Positions 22,158 through 35,534 of a stretch of 64,000 bases of DNA are shown here, piece by piece. Position numbers and translations under genes: made by a program. The notes beneath the pieces are model-generated. The model saw nothing but the letters and a program-made list of their open reading frames with translations. It was not told the DNA's origin and searched no databases. Each line of letters starts with the position of its first letter. The first letter of the stretch is position 1. Source of the stretch: Letharia columbiana (lineage: Eukaryota; Ascomycota; Lecanoromycetes; Lecanorales; Parmeliaceae); contig NW_023501049.1 of the NCBI RefSeq assembly GCF_014066305.1, forward strand, positions 395,001 through 459,000. Direction: 5' to 3'.

Positions 22158-23526
22158 GACTTTATTACGAAAGAAGCTCGAGATTAGAAATTTCTAATAT
22201 ATAATAAAAATAATAACGTTATAATTTAGCGATAAGTTTTATAACGAATCTATATAAGTCTATTAATTTTAATATATAAATAATTAATATAGCTAGAAGA
22301 AGAAGAGATAACTCTTATAATTCTAATTATTATAATAAAAAAGAATTTAGATATAATTTTCTCTTTTCTAATTATTATTATAATTATCTAACTTTCTAAA
22401 TTAGATAAACTTATAAATATATTATTAATAAGAATAAAGAGTTAACGTATATATTCGATAACGATATATTTAGTAATAATAATATAACTCTATTTTAAAG
22501 TTAAACTACTTCTTAAACTCGAGATATTATCTATAAAAATAGAAATTTTAATAATATATATAATAAAAATATTAAAATTATAATAGTTAAAGAATATCTA
22601 TTTACGCGTAAATTATTAAAAAAGAATAAATATAATAAAAAACTTAGAAAGAGAAGATCTAATATACTTTCTCGCGGCGATCGCGATAAATAAAATATTA
22701 TTTTAAATATTATTAATAATAAAAGTAGCTAGAAAGTTAAGTAATAAGACTTTTAGAAAATCTATTATAAATAAAAAAGTACGAATAAGGAGGAAAAGTA
22801 TTATTAATTATATATTTAAAGTAAGAAAAATATAAAAATATTATCTAGATAGTAAGTTTAGCTTTATATATATTTCTAATTATCTTTCTAATTATAGTCT
22901 ACTAGCTATTATTTTTCGCGAAATTAAACGCTTTTAAAAGTTAACTAATCTATTAATTTCGAAAACTTTATTTTTAAAACTTATTTAAGAAATTTTATTA
23001 GATATAAGAAATAATATTAAATATCGTTAATAAAGTTCTATTATTAAAGCGATATAAAAGATAATAGAAGCTTTTCTAACTAATAATCTTTAAAATAAAA
23101 CTTTTTATTATTTTTATATATAAATCGCTAATAATAGAATATAGATTCTTAACTTCTAATAATTTATAATAAACGCGTAATATTATAGATTAAGAATATA
23201 TAGCTTTTATATAAACTTCTAAAATCGTTTAATATTAAATTATATATAAGTATAATAATAAATTAAAAGCTTATAATTTAATTTAGATAGACTTTTAAAC
23301 TATTATAAATAATAGAATAAAAAACTTTATAATTAAATTATCGACTTTTTTAATTTATAATATAACCTTTAATTATTATATTATTTATAAAAGTATATTT
23401 TATTTTAAATTCTAATTATCTTTAAAATTAATATTATATAATAATATATTTAATTTTATAATTTAAAAGATTTATATTATATTAAAGAATTAATATTATT
23501 TATTATTATAAAATTATTTATATTAT

Positions 23527-23660
23527 AATAAAGGCCTATAAATTAAATTCATGGAGTTGGATTTTTCATTTTTCTAAGTTAAATGAAGTTGGATTTTTCT
23601 AAGTTAAATGGAATTTTTGGAAGTTAAATTACCCTTACCCCAAAAACGAACTCTAATCGC
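23527..23660. repeat. Unmutated patch with repeated GTTGGATTTTTC motif
   Basis: After AATAAAGGCCTATAAATTAA the sequence switches to ATGGAGTTGGATTTTTCATT, then GAAGTTGGATTTTTCTAAGT and a related third unit, each followed by (T)CTAAGTTAAATG or similar. TG and CA dinucleotides are kept here, unlike the surrounding kilobases. The left flank (AATAAAGGCYTATAAATTAA) recurs at about 30245, so this may be the end of an inserted element. No inverted partner was found. Confidence 0.5.
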
Positions 23661-24299
23661 TTACTATGCGTTTTTAATCTACTTTTACTACTACGAAATT
23701 AATAAAGAAGATAAAAGCCCTAACTCTAAGTTAAATCGAACTCTACTTACTTTCTATACGATAAATAGTCTACTTCTATTACTATAGATCGCTAATTAAT
23801 TATATTCTTATCTAAAAAAAAAGTATCTACTTAATAATCTTATTCTTAATATATCTCGTTAATCGAGTAGATTATCTTCTTAATAGATCGTCTAAAACTA
23901 TAATTAATAGGCCGATCTTATTAATAACTCGATTTAAGATTATATATAATTAACTATAGATAAAGATCTCGAGATATAGATATAGATCGATCTACTATAA
24001 TAACTAGCTTTAGATCTTATTAATCGTTATACTAAAGGCTAATTAAATTAGAAATTAAATACGTTAAAAGAGAGTATATAAATCGTTTAAATTAGGCGGA
24101 GCTAGAGGGATACGTAGTATATAGTATTATTTACTATTATATTCGCCTTTAAGAATATAATAATCGAGTATCTTAGATTTAATATACTTAATTTATAGAT
24201 ATATCTTATTATATAGATTTATACGCTACTTTAAATTCCTTAATAGTATTATTATATAATTCTATTTTAACTTTAAATAATAAGATAAAAGCGAGGTTA

Positions 24300-27200
24300 A
24301 TTTAAAGATATTTATTATTTTAGTAAATAGAAGAAAGCTATCTTTCTTATTAACGACTTAATTTCTACTATTATAAACGATCTTAGTTTTAAAAAACTTA
24401 TTAAGAACTTAACTATTAAATTAAGCGATATTCTTATTAAGGATATAAAGAATCGCCTTAAATATATAGAAATTAGCTATTCGATATAGGTTAAGATTAT
24501 TATAAATAGTATTAATTAGCTAAGTAATAAAGTTATCTAATAGCTACTCGATAGATTAATTAATAGCTTCTTATTCTTCGAAGTTTATTAAGATATTATT
24601 ATTTATATCTAATAGCCTTTAAGCGAATTCCTTTATATTAATTTAACCTTAATTAATAAGATTAAGATTTCGAAGTCTTATATTTTCTATTAGTCTAAGA
24701 ATTTAAATATAATTTTAAAGATAGAACGTCTTTAATATAGCTCGAGCGATATAATCTAACTTAGTACTCTTAATAATTAAAAGAATTTAATAAAAGTTAT
24801 CATAGAAGTATATAACTATACTATTAAAAGAAGTAAGATTCTTTTAAATATCTTAAAGTATATAATCGACGGCCTCGATATCGTAGCGGTTTTATATAGA
24901 GATCTCGTCTTAGAAAATAAGCTCGATCGCCTTTAATAATTAAGCTAAATTAAATTCTATTAATATATTATAATTAAACTAAATAATAGTATTAAGAAGA
25001 ATCTTAAAGCGAGAATAAGCGATAATATTATCTTAAAGAAGAATAAAGGTAATATTAGATAAAGCTATAGTAATAGCTATCTTAGAGTTATTTTATACTC
25101 TTTATAATATAATATTCTAAAGTATAGTCTTATTAATATCTTTATAGTTATTAAGAAAGAAGAGTTAGTTATTAAAATAAGAGATCGTATTTTAAATAGC
25201 GTTAGCTATAGTAATTTAATTATTATTAAAACTCGTTTATATCTAATTTTAGATATTAGTTTAATAGCTATATACTTCGCGTAGAAGTCGATTTTAATTA
25301 TTAATATAATACTATTTATAATCTCGCTAAATCGCGAATAGATTAAAGTTAATAGTAAGACTAATATCCTTTATAGAGCTAATATTATTTTTCTTTAAGC
25401 GAATTTAAATTAAATAAAGATAGAAGTCTTCGACGATGGTTTACTTATATTATATATTATTTAATAGAGAAAGAATATAATATTAAGTCTAAAGAATATA
25501 AATAAGATTATTAGATAATTTAAATAAAGAATAATAAGTATTAGTTAAGAAATATACGTAAAGTACGAGAGAAGAATTAAATTATTTATAAGTAAAAAAA
25601 GGAAAAATACGTCTAGCGCGAAAAGTTTTAATAGCTAAAAAAAGAATACTATATTAAAAAAAGTCGCGATATTTTAAAATTATCGTTAGCGCGATAATCT
25701 TCTTATTCTATAGCTTAAAGTACTTTAACTTATTAAAGAAATTACTAAGAAAAAATATATCTAGCGCGAAAAGTTTTAGTATATAAAAAAAGAAATATTA
25801 TATTAAAAAAAGTTATAATATTTTAATATTATCGTTAGCGCGATAAGCTATTTATATTACGCTTAAAGTATTTCTATTTAATAAAGAAGAAATTATCTAT
25901 ATATCTTAATTTATAATTATTTTATAGATTTAGAGAGTTATCGAGCTTATATTATAGTAGAATTATTATAAAGAGATCTTATAAGGCGTATCCTCTCTAT
26001 TAGGCCGCTACTTTATTTAATACTTAATTTTATTTAACGTTATTATAAAGTAAGTCTCTTACTATATAGATACTATAATAGAAAGAAAGAATATTATTAT
26101 TTATTATATGTAAGTCTTCGAAGAATATAGAATTTAATATATTTAGAAGGAGATATCGTAGATAGAAGAGCTTTTTAGCGTTTAAATTAATATAGTATAT
26201 TCTTTTAATAATACCCCTACGCCTCTAACGTAAACTTTATTTAAATATATCTCGCTTATTCTTTTTTTAGATATATTATATCGATAGATCGATATAGAAG
26301 AGATCTTCTATTTATCTTCTCTATCAACGCCTTTAATTTAGCTAAAAGAAGGCTATTAGCTTAATCTAGCGTTTATATTCTATATCGATTATATAAAATA
26401 GATTATTATTATTATTAAATATTACGCCTTATTAATTCGAAAGATAAATAAATAATCGTTTAATAGAAGAATTATAATTATATAATTTAAAGCTAAAAAT
26501 CCTTTAATAGACTTTCGTAGAGCCTATCTACCGTACGTCTTAATACTCTTAAATCTTATTTATCTAGTTTAGCCCTATATCGTTCTAATCTATATTACTT
26601 TTACACTCTATTTAAAGACTAGCTTAATCGCTACTCTTATAAATATATTTAAAGATATATTTATAGACTTTAACGTTAACGTAGATCTTTATATTAATAT
26701 AAGCGTTATACTTAATTAATAAATAGAGACTATAAAATATTATCTAGTAATTCTATTTAGATTTATTATCTAATATCTTAATAGACCTACGTTAATAATA
26801 TATAAGATATTTAAAGTCTAATTTAAAGACGATATAATCGCTAAAGTCCTTCGAAAATCGCTTATTATATATATTCTTATCTAAATCTTAATAAGATAAA
26901 ATAGTATCTATTTTATTAGTAGTATATTAGCTATAATTTTTATAAAGTATATATCTAATAACGATCGTATAGAGATTAAGAAATAGATTTTAATTAGAGA
27001 TCTTAGTATTAATAGCGACGTCGATCTTAGCGACGCTAAAGAATCGATCTTTAGAGTATAAAATAATAAGAATATAGATATACGATAGGCCTCGTTTTTA
27101 AAATTTAATAATATAGATATAAGCGGGAACTCGATCTATTACTCGTAAAGTTAGTTAGAGTTAAAGCTAATCGATATTTTAATCAACTATACTTCGCTCT

Positions 27201-29450
27201 TATAGAAGTAAAAAAAAAATTAGACGATATCGTAGGGCTAATCGATAGGAATTACGGCGTATAATAGGCTAAATTATATTAGAAGTACCTCTAGAAATTA
27301 TAATCTATACTAATCGTCTAACTAATATATCGTCTAAGAGGCTATTCTATTAAATAGAATAGAAAAGAGCTACTATATTATAATAGAGGGTAAAAAGAAT
27401 AAAAGTATATCTAATATCTTTCTCTTTAGAATATTATTTATAAGGGTCTTTAGCTTTAATCTAAATACTCTAGTAATTAGATTAAGTCGATTAATAACGC
27501 GTTCGCCGAGTAGAAGATTTTCGATAATCTCGATTTATTTTAAATTATAGATGAAAGTCGTAAAGAGGTTTAGTTAATCGAACTTAATAAATAGAGTAAT
27601 AATATTCTAATAGAGTTATTTTATAAATTATAGATCTTCTTAATAGAAGAAAGAGAGAATAATACGTTATTTATTAGTCTAATTATCTATAATAGCTTTA
27701 TTAATATAAGTATTAATAATTACTTAATAGATATCGACTTAAATAATCTTCTAATTTATCTTTAGTTAATAAAGTTTATTACTTTTAATAGTTATATAGA
27801 TATCGTAGATAAAATACTATAGTAGTCTATCGTAGTAAAAGAGATGATTAAACTTACTAGAATAACTCTATATTATATATCTATAAGAAGTTAGCGATTA
27901 ATAGAATAGAAGAAATAAATAAAATAGATCTATAATATAAGATAAGCGTTACTTATTTAGAATTATCTTATTTAATAGTTTCTCTAACTTATAGAATAAT
28001 TTCGTTATTTCTACTTCGCTAGATAAGAAGACTTTTATTTAATATAATATCTATATTAAATATATTATTATATTATAACTATTTATCAAATAGAAAGATA
28101 AGAGAATAGCGTAAAGATATATAGGCTAAATATTAATATAAAATACTAAATCTCTTATTACTTTTAATCTCTATTAATATATTTCTAGCCTTAGATATAT
28201 CTAATAAATTATCGATATTACTCTTTTAGACGATAGCGATTTTATCTAAAATAGAATAATTATAGATATATAAATTATAATATTATAGATTCTTATAAAG
28301 TAGCTTATAGCCTCGTATATTCGAATTAATCTTTAGTCTTTTAGATATCGATTTAAGAGCGTTAATATAGAGATTAATACTTCTAAGATTTATAGCTATT
28401 TTATAATAAAGCGTTTAATTAATATAATTATAATAGTTATATCTAGTAAAGTTAATATAGAAAACGCGATTAAGAGAAAGTTATATCGTATTATAAACTA
28501 ATCTTAAATATTATTTATAATATAGATTTAATTAAATATCGATTTTTCGCTCTTTAAAGACGTTAGAATAGATATATAAGTAGTAATTACTCTCTAGATT
28601 TTATATATATAAAAGACGATTAAATAATTAATAGTAATCTACTATAAGGCTATAGAGGTTATATTATTATACTAAACGCTATAGCGACGAAATTCTTTAC
28701 TATTATTAATAAGATTCGAGATCTCTAGCGTTAAAGAGTAAAGGATTTAATTAATAATATACTCGCTAAGATTAATTAAATCGTTTATACTTATTTTAAC
28801 GCTCTTATAGCCTTATTCTATATCGTTTATCTTATCTATTTTAGATATATTAACTTTAGTCTTTTCGCTATCGTAGTATTACTCGACTATCTTATCTTTT
28901 TATAACGCCGTATTATAGCGATTATAAATCTAGTTTATAAAATCTAAATTATATTATATAGACTTTATAATATATAGATAACGCGCGATATAGCTAGTAA
29001 GCCTTATTAAAGACTAAGTAGAATTTAAATAAGAGCTAAAAGATAGGCTAAAAGGACGTAGACTATCGAAAGATCGTTATTAAAGAAGTCTAATAGTAAG
29101 TCTTATAATAGAGAGTCTTCGATAGCGTCTTTCTCTCGTTTAGAAGTTTTTTCTTAATGATATTTAGAATCTAATACGCGTTAAGAGGCTTTAAAATAGA
29201 GTAATAAAGAATAAATAGAGGAGAAAGACGCGTCTTAAAAGATAGTATCGCTAGGTTAAAAGATATTATCGCTAGCTTAAAAGAAATCTATAGAAGAGAA
29301 TATATTCGTTTAGACTCTTTTTAAAGATCTTCTAACGCGTTTATAAGTAGTAGTAGATAGCTATTAAAATCGCTTACGGCCTCGATTATTAGTAATAGCG
29401 AATTTATTAAAAAGCGATTTAAAAGCGTTAGTAGAGGCTTTAAAAGGGGG
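24300..29450 (+). pseudogene. Long unidentified transposon coding relic
   Basis: For several kilobases one plus-strand reading stays protein-like with frame changes. For example, about 26580-27000 can be read for some 130 codons in a single frame where every interruption is TAA or TAG (as expected from CAA/CAG) and none is TGA. The predicted protein is rich in Ile, Leu, Tyr and Asn because of AT pressure, with a more basic, Ser/Arg/Lys-rich stretch near 28990-29160. I saw no YxDD box, DDE motif or helicase motif and cannot assign a family. It may be one protein or two, since a tandem repeat at 25602-25890 separates an upstream part (24.3-25.6 kb) from the downstream part. Confidence 0.45.
25602..25890 (+). 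repeat. Two ~148-base tandem units with TAGCGCG motifs
   Basis: TCTAGCGCGAAAAGTTTTA at 25612 recurs at 25760; each is followed by AAAAAAAGTCGCGATATTTT or its mutated form and by ATTATCGTTAGCGCGATAA. Within each unit CTAGCGCG and GTTAGCGCGATAA are in opposite sense, so a stem is possible. It lies between two coding relics of the same strand. Confidence 0.65.
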
Positions 29451-29859
29451 AAAAAAGAGATATATATATCTTAGACGTTTAGTAATTTTTGAGCGAGGGG
29501 TATCGAGAATAAATATATTTATCTTGATGAAATTAATAGAATTAATAGAGAGATAGAAGAATAATAATTATATAAATAGATGAAAGGATTATTTAATCTC
29601 GAATGTATTTCGTATAACTATATTTAAATACTACTTCGCTTTATTAATAGTAGATTAAACTTTATAATTTTTATAGCGTTAGAAAGCGTAAAGCGAGCTT
29701 TATAATTTAAGAAATTATAAAGTAACTATATATATCGTAAGCTAAGTACTTTAAAGTATAAAACTTCTATATATAAATTTTTAATAAGAGAGCTTAAAAG
29801 GGCTATCGGGCTAACTTAGCCGGTCTAATTTTAATATAAAAATATATTTATTATACTTA

Positions 29860-30236
29860 CTTATTTAATTAATAAATACTATATTTATATAATAGATTCT
29901 TATTATTATCTTAGAATATAAAAGATTTTAATTAAAATCTATTAGATATTTATTTATTATATTAATTTTAGATTTATATTTAACTTAGAATTCTAATTAT
30001 CTTTATAATTAATACTATATAAAGTATTTAATTTATACTTTTAAAAAATTATATTATATTAAAAATTATATTCTATTAAATTATAAAAAAGAATCTATTA
30101 TTATAAAATTATAAGTATTATAAGTATAGTTTAAATATCTTATTTTCTTATTTAATTAATAAGTATTATATTTAATAATAGATTTCTATTATTATCTTAA
30201 AAAATAAAAGATTCTATTAAAATTTATAAGATATTA
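29860..30236 (+). repeat. Direct repeat pair, spacing 287 bases
   Basis: CTTATTTAATTAATAAATAC at 29860-29949 and CTTATTTAATTAATAAGTAT at 30147-30236 share about 90 bases, including ATTATTATCTTA and AATAAAAGATT. Immediately after the second copy is the AATAAAGGCTTATAAATTAA sequence also found at 23525, so the pair probably belongs to the terminal part of the element that flanks the long coding relic. Confidence 0.5.
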
Positions 30237-33123
30237 TATTTTTTATAAATAAAGGCTTATAAATTAAATTTATAATTATTTTTTTAATTAAGACTATTAA
30301 GTAAATAGATAAGCGATCTTTAGTAAGCGAACTTTAATAAGCGAGCTATTCGGCTATCGAGCGAACTTTAATAAGTAATATTTAAATTTCTTACACTTTA
30401 ATAATTATTAGATTAAATTTAGAAATTCTTTTTTTATCTAAAAGTTCTTATTACGTTCTATAATTTTAGAAAGAAATCTTAAAAAGTTTAATAGAAAATA
30501 AAAAAGTTATTTTAAAATTAAATAATATATATTTATTTTTTAATTAGAGCTATTCGGCTACATTTTTTTTATAATTATAAATATTAATTTATTTACTCGC
30601 GATAATTTAGTCGATTTAATTAAAAAGCGTAATAACTCTAAATTTATAATTAATTATATATATAAATTTAAGATTTTCTAATTTAGCTCTATTTTATTTT
30701 TTTATATATATTAATAGAATTAATTACTAATTACTAACTAACTTATTAGCATATAATTAAACTCGCGAACTTTTCTTTAAATTTAAACTAAAATTCTTCT
30801 TTAAATCTTTTATTATATCTATTTTATTCTTCTTTATCTAAAAATCTTATAATTTTATAATATTAATTATTATCTTAAGTTTTATATAAACGCTATAAAT
30901 TAAAATAAAAATAGTAAGCTTTTTATATACTACTTCTTCTTTTTTTTTTTTTTTTTTATTTATTATAATATTATAATAATTAGAAAGATAATTAGAAAAA
31001 TACTTAGAAGTTATATCTTATTTTCTTTTCGTAAAGTATCTTTTAAATACTATCGTTTATAGGTCTAATAAATATATATATTATAAAATTAACGTAATAG
31101 TAATTTTATATAGCGAGAAGATAAATAATAATAGAATTATAAATAATCTATTATTAAAAGAGAAAGATAAGATTCTTTATTATTATAAAATAAAATTAAA
31201 TTTATAATTTTAATTATATATATAGAAGTAAACGATATAAATAATTTTTAGCGAATACTTCGCGATAATAGTCTTTTAGTCAAATTTTTCTTATTTTTAT
31301 CGCTATTAAAATCTTGTAATTATTTAATTAATATTAAAAATCGTAAGCGTAAAGCGATAGAAGAGCTCTCTTAGAATTTTTATATTATTAAATTCTATCG
31401 ATATATAATAGCTCTTAAAGTATATAACTCACTTAAAGCTCGCTTATAAAAATTATTTATTATCGATCTTAATATAATATTAATTATAAGAGATAAAGTT
31501 AAAAATATAGATAGATTTAAAAGTATAAGTTTAGAGGAGTAGAAAAAGATATTATAAGAGGTTAAAGATATATACTTTTATAAATAATAAGACTAACTAT
31601 ATTATAATATTCTTAAATATTAATATATATAATTTTTTTATTTAATATTCTAAAGAAAAAGTATATATCTATATTAGCTATATAATTAAATTTAAATAAT
31701 TAAAAATAGAAAAGCGTTATTAATAATAATAAGAGTATAAACTCGTAATAAAAAGATTTAATAGAGAAGGAAATATTAAATAATCTTATTTATTTTATAA
31801 CTTTAAAATAAATAGAAAAAGAGGAAAAATAAGAGATAAGTATATTATTAGATAATAACTCGAAGTTATTAATTAGATTATTTAATATAATTAAATAATC
31901 TCGTAAATAAAGATTACTTCTTATCTTTATAATAATTTAAAAGTTTTAATAAAGAGCTTATTAGTCTTTACGAGCGAAAATAACATATATTAACTCTTAT
32001 AACTACGAATTTTATTATATAATTAAAAAATATAAATATAGAGATTTTACGATATAAAACTATTCTCTTAAGATCGATTATAAAATACGCTATTATTATT
32101 TCTCGCGTATATAAAATTATTAATTTATAATTTTTAGATTGAAAAAATATATAATTATATATAAACGGATTTTATAGTAAGTATTCTTTTTATTTATTAC
32201 TCTCTCTTTAATAAAAGTATATTAAAAATCATCTAGACTAATTAATTAAAATTCGATTTATTATCTTTATATATTTATTTTAATAAGATTAAGCGCGTAA
32301 TATAGAGAAATTTAATAGTATAGTAATTTAATATAAATAATAATAATTTTCTAGATTTATTAAATTTAGCTAAATAGTAGTTAAAGGATTATAATTATAC
32401 GCTAAATAAATAAAAATTAGATAAAGATAATAATAGAATAGAAGAGGCTTTTAGAATAATAGCTAATAACTATAATAATAAGATTTTAAATCGTTTTTTA
32501 TTTTTATTATTAAGATATAAATATTTAGATATAAAAGCTTAAAAGAAGAGATTATAATAGATTTCGCTATCTATTAATTAAAAAGATACTTAGAATTCTA
32601 TAATATAAATTCTTTCTTCTTATATCGAACGCTAATTCTTAGAATTTATAAATCTTTTTTAAGATAATTAAGAGGTAATAGACTTACTAATATATTATCT
32701 AATAGCTCTTCGCTATTAATCTCTTAATTCTTTATAAAAGCTATTTCTTATACTTAATAATAATAAAGCGATAACTTTATACTCTTAAGTTTTTAATCGT
32801 TTATACTATCTACCTTATAAGCCCCTTTAATATTTCTATTAAGAATTATAATCGATTTTAAGATATAATTCTTTTCGATTACGATATCTTTTTTACGCGG
32901 CGAGTGCTTTCTATTTATAAATATACTTAGAAATAGATAGTATTTCTCGATTAAGGTTTATATCTTAGATATTTATATTCGTTAGATATACGTTTTTCTT
33001 CGAACCTTTCTTTTTACTAGCTTTAATATTTCTACTAGATTTATCTTTATCTTTCTTTCTTAATTTTTTAGCTTTTTCTTCTTTAATTTTACGAATAATA
33101 TCTTAAACTTTTATTATTATATT

Positions 33124-33222
33124 AAATTCTTACTTCTAATTTAATTTATATTAAGTTTATTTATAATTATTATTTAGCTTATAATACTATAAAATTCGAG
33201 AATTTAAGATCTTATTTTATAC
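33124..33222 (+). repeat. ~98-base direct repeat, copy 1
   Basis: ATTCTTACTTCTAATTTAAT through ATTCGAGAATTTAAGATCTT recurs at 33775-33873 with about ten differences, mostly transitions. Spacing is about 651 bases. The short length and same orientation could reflect LTR ends or an internal duplication. Confidence 0.6.
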
Positions 33223-33774
33223 TCTCGATATATATACGTAATTAATATCATCGCTTAAAACTCTCTCTTAAAGTAATTATCGTTACGCCTTAAGCGTTAC
33301 TTTACTTACTTATATTTAATATTTCTTCTCTCTCTTATACGCGTAATAGATATAGTCGATTCTATAATCTAGATCTCGAATTTTAAACTTCGCGTAAAGC
33401 TAAAATAATACTTCGTAATAATTAAATATAAATTTCTAATTCCCGGCGTCTAGTTAAGTTTTAAGCGTACTTTTATAAATTAGAAAAAAATATTTATCGA
33501 TTAAGTCTTTAAATTCGATATTTTTATTTTATTAAATGCTCTTATAGATAAAGCTATTAATAATATAAGAACGTAGAGATAATAGAAATTTTATACTCTC
33601 GTAGATTATCTTAATAAGCTTTCATAGAAAAAATCCATATTTATAAATTATTCGAATTCTTATTTAATCTATAAGCGCGTTTTATAGTTCGACTATATTC
33701 TATTTATATAGATTAATACTAAATATTATCTCTTTCTTAGCGATCTTCTTATTAATAATATAAATTATATTTAG

Positions 33775-33873
33775 ATTCTTACTTCTAATCTAGTTTATAT
33801 TAAGATTATTTATAACTATTATTTAACTTATAATATTTTAAGATTCGAGAATTTAAGATCTTATTTTTCGTAT
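33775..33873 (+). repeat. ~98-base direct repeat, copy 2
   Basis: Partner of 33124-33222, carrying ATTCTTACTTCTAATCTAGT at its start and ATTCGAGAATTTAAGATCTT at its end. Confidence 0.6.
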
Positions 33874-35258
33874 TAAAATTATTAATTATATATTTATTCG
33901 AATAAGAAATTCTCGCTAATAAAGAGAATATAAAGAGATTATTATTAGGATAATAAATTTATATATTTTTCGATAATTAGAAAGATAATTAGAATTCTAT
34001 TCTATATTAAGTATCTTAACTCTCTTCTATCTAAGTAAAGTACTTTTAATTACCTTATTTTTATTTTTTATATACTTCCTTCTATTATATATCGATATAT
34101 TATTTATATAAGCTTTATATCTTTAATTATTAATATAACTCTTTTATTATAAATAGTATAGAGATTATTAACTATATAATTTATTAATAAAATAATAACT
34201 TAATAGAAAGTTAATATATAATAAAATTTCGATATTAGAGTCGCTTCGATAATTTCTTATAACGTATTTAATATAGAAGTCTAAATTTATATAATATAAT
34301 AAGATAGCAGTATCGTATTAATAATCTTCTATATTATATAAATAAAAGATCTTTTTAAAAGAAGTAAATTAGTTAATTTCTAATATCTTTTAATCTCCTA
34401 TAAAGTAATAGCTAAATTATTATTAATTATATATATATATTACTTAATAAAATATTATATTACTATACTTACTTTCTTACTTTTAATATTAATTTTTAGT
34501 CTTTATAAGTGAAGACCTCGATATATTCTTTCTTACGATCTTTGTATTAAAAGCGCAAATAATTGAAGGCTTATCTCATTCGATTTTTTTCGCGATCATC
34601 TTTTTACGACTAGAAGACTTTAAAATTTTCTTTTAACTTAAAACTTTAATATAAAAATTAAATAGATAATTATTCGGCTAATTATTTATATTATTAAGAA
34701 GATTATTAAGATTTATATTATCTTTTAAATAGGTCGATTTAGTATATAAATCGATGTTATTATCTCTATATAATAATAATATAATAGAATCGCTATCGAG
34801 ATTAATAATTATTAATAATATATTATTATTAAGTTAGATTAAGGCGGATAAGATAAAATAATTACGATATAAAATATCGATAAAAGAAAATATTTAAGAT
34901 ACTAAGAAAGAAAGAAAGAGAGAATTTTTACTTATAGCTTTAATATCTTAAAATCTATCTAGCGTTATACTAGCGAAATCTATCGAATTTAATTTATTAA
35001 AATACGCTATATAATATAATAATTATACTTCTAATTATTATTATAATTATATTAATTAATTTTAAAGAAATTAATCTTTTAGCTAGAAGATTTATATTTA
35101 GATATTTAATAATTATATATTAGAATATACTTACTTTAAATTCTAGATATAAATATCTTTACTTTTAGACGAGATAAAGAAGCTATAAATTTAAGATTAA
35201 ATATTATTAAGAATCGCTTACTATTTTCTATCGTATTTTAGCTATTTATAATTATTAA

Positions 35259-35534
35259 TATACTCGCTAATAAGAAAGACGTATTATTATTATATAAATT
35301 TAATTATAATATTAGTAATAATTATAAGAACTAAAGCTATCGAATATAGAAATACCCGCTAATAAGAAAGGCGTATTATTACTATACGAATTTAATCGCG
35401 ATATTAATAGTAATTATAAAAACTAAAGCTATCGAATATAGAAATACCCGTTAATAAGAAAGGCGTACTATTATTATACGAATTTAATCGCGATATTAAT
35501 AATAACTATAGAAATTAAAGCTATCGAATATAGA
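35259..35534 (+). repeat. Three tandem 92-base units
   Basis: Units start near 35259, 35351 and 35443. Each carries CCGCTAATAAGAAAGGCGTA, TACGAATTTAATCGCGATAT and AACTAAAGCTATCGAATATA, or its RIP-mutated form; units 2 and 3 are nearly identical and unit 1 is more mutated. Ninety-two is not a multiple of three, so the array is not simply a protein repeat. Confidence 0.8.

Larger units (their letters stand above)
19996..23526. other. RIP-degraded AT-rich transposon remains, unidentified
   Basis: No open frame of 60 codons. A plus-strand coding relic with a repeated octapeptide (listed separately) shows that part of it once encoded protein, but I cannot name the family. The rest is AT-rich with the RIP dinucleotide pattern. 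Confidence 0.6.

Noticed and set aside
35259..35534. Possible CRISPR-like array
   Set aside because: Direct tandem units without spacers, in a fungal genome with introns; CRISPR is not expected.
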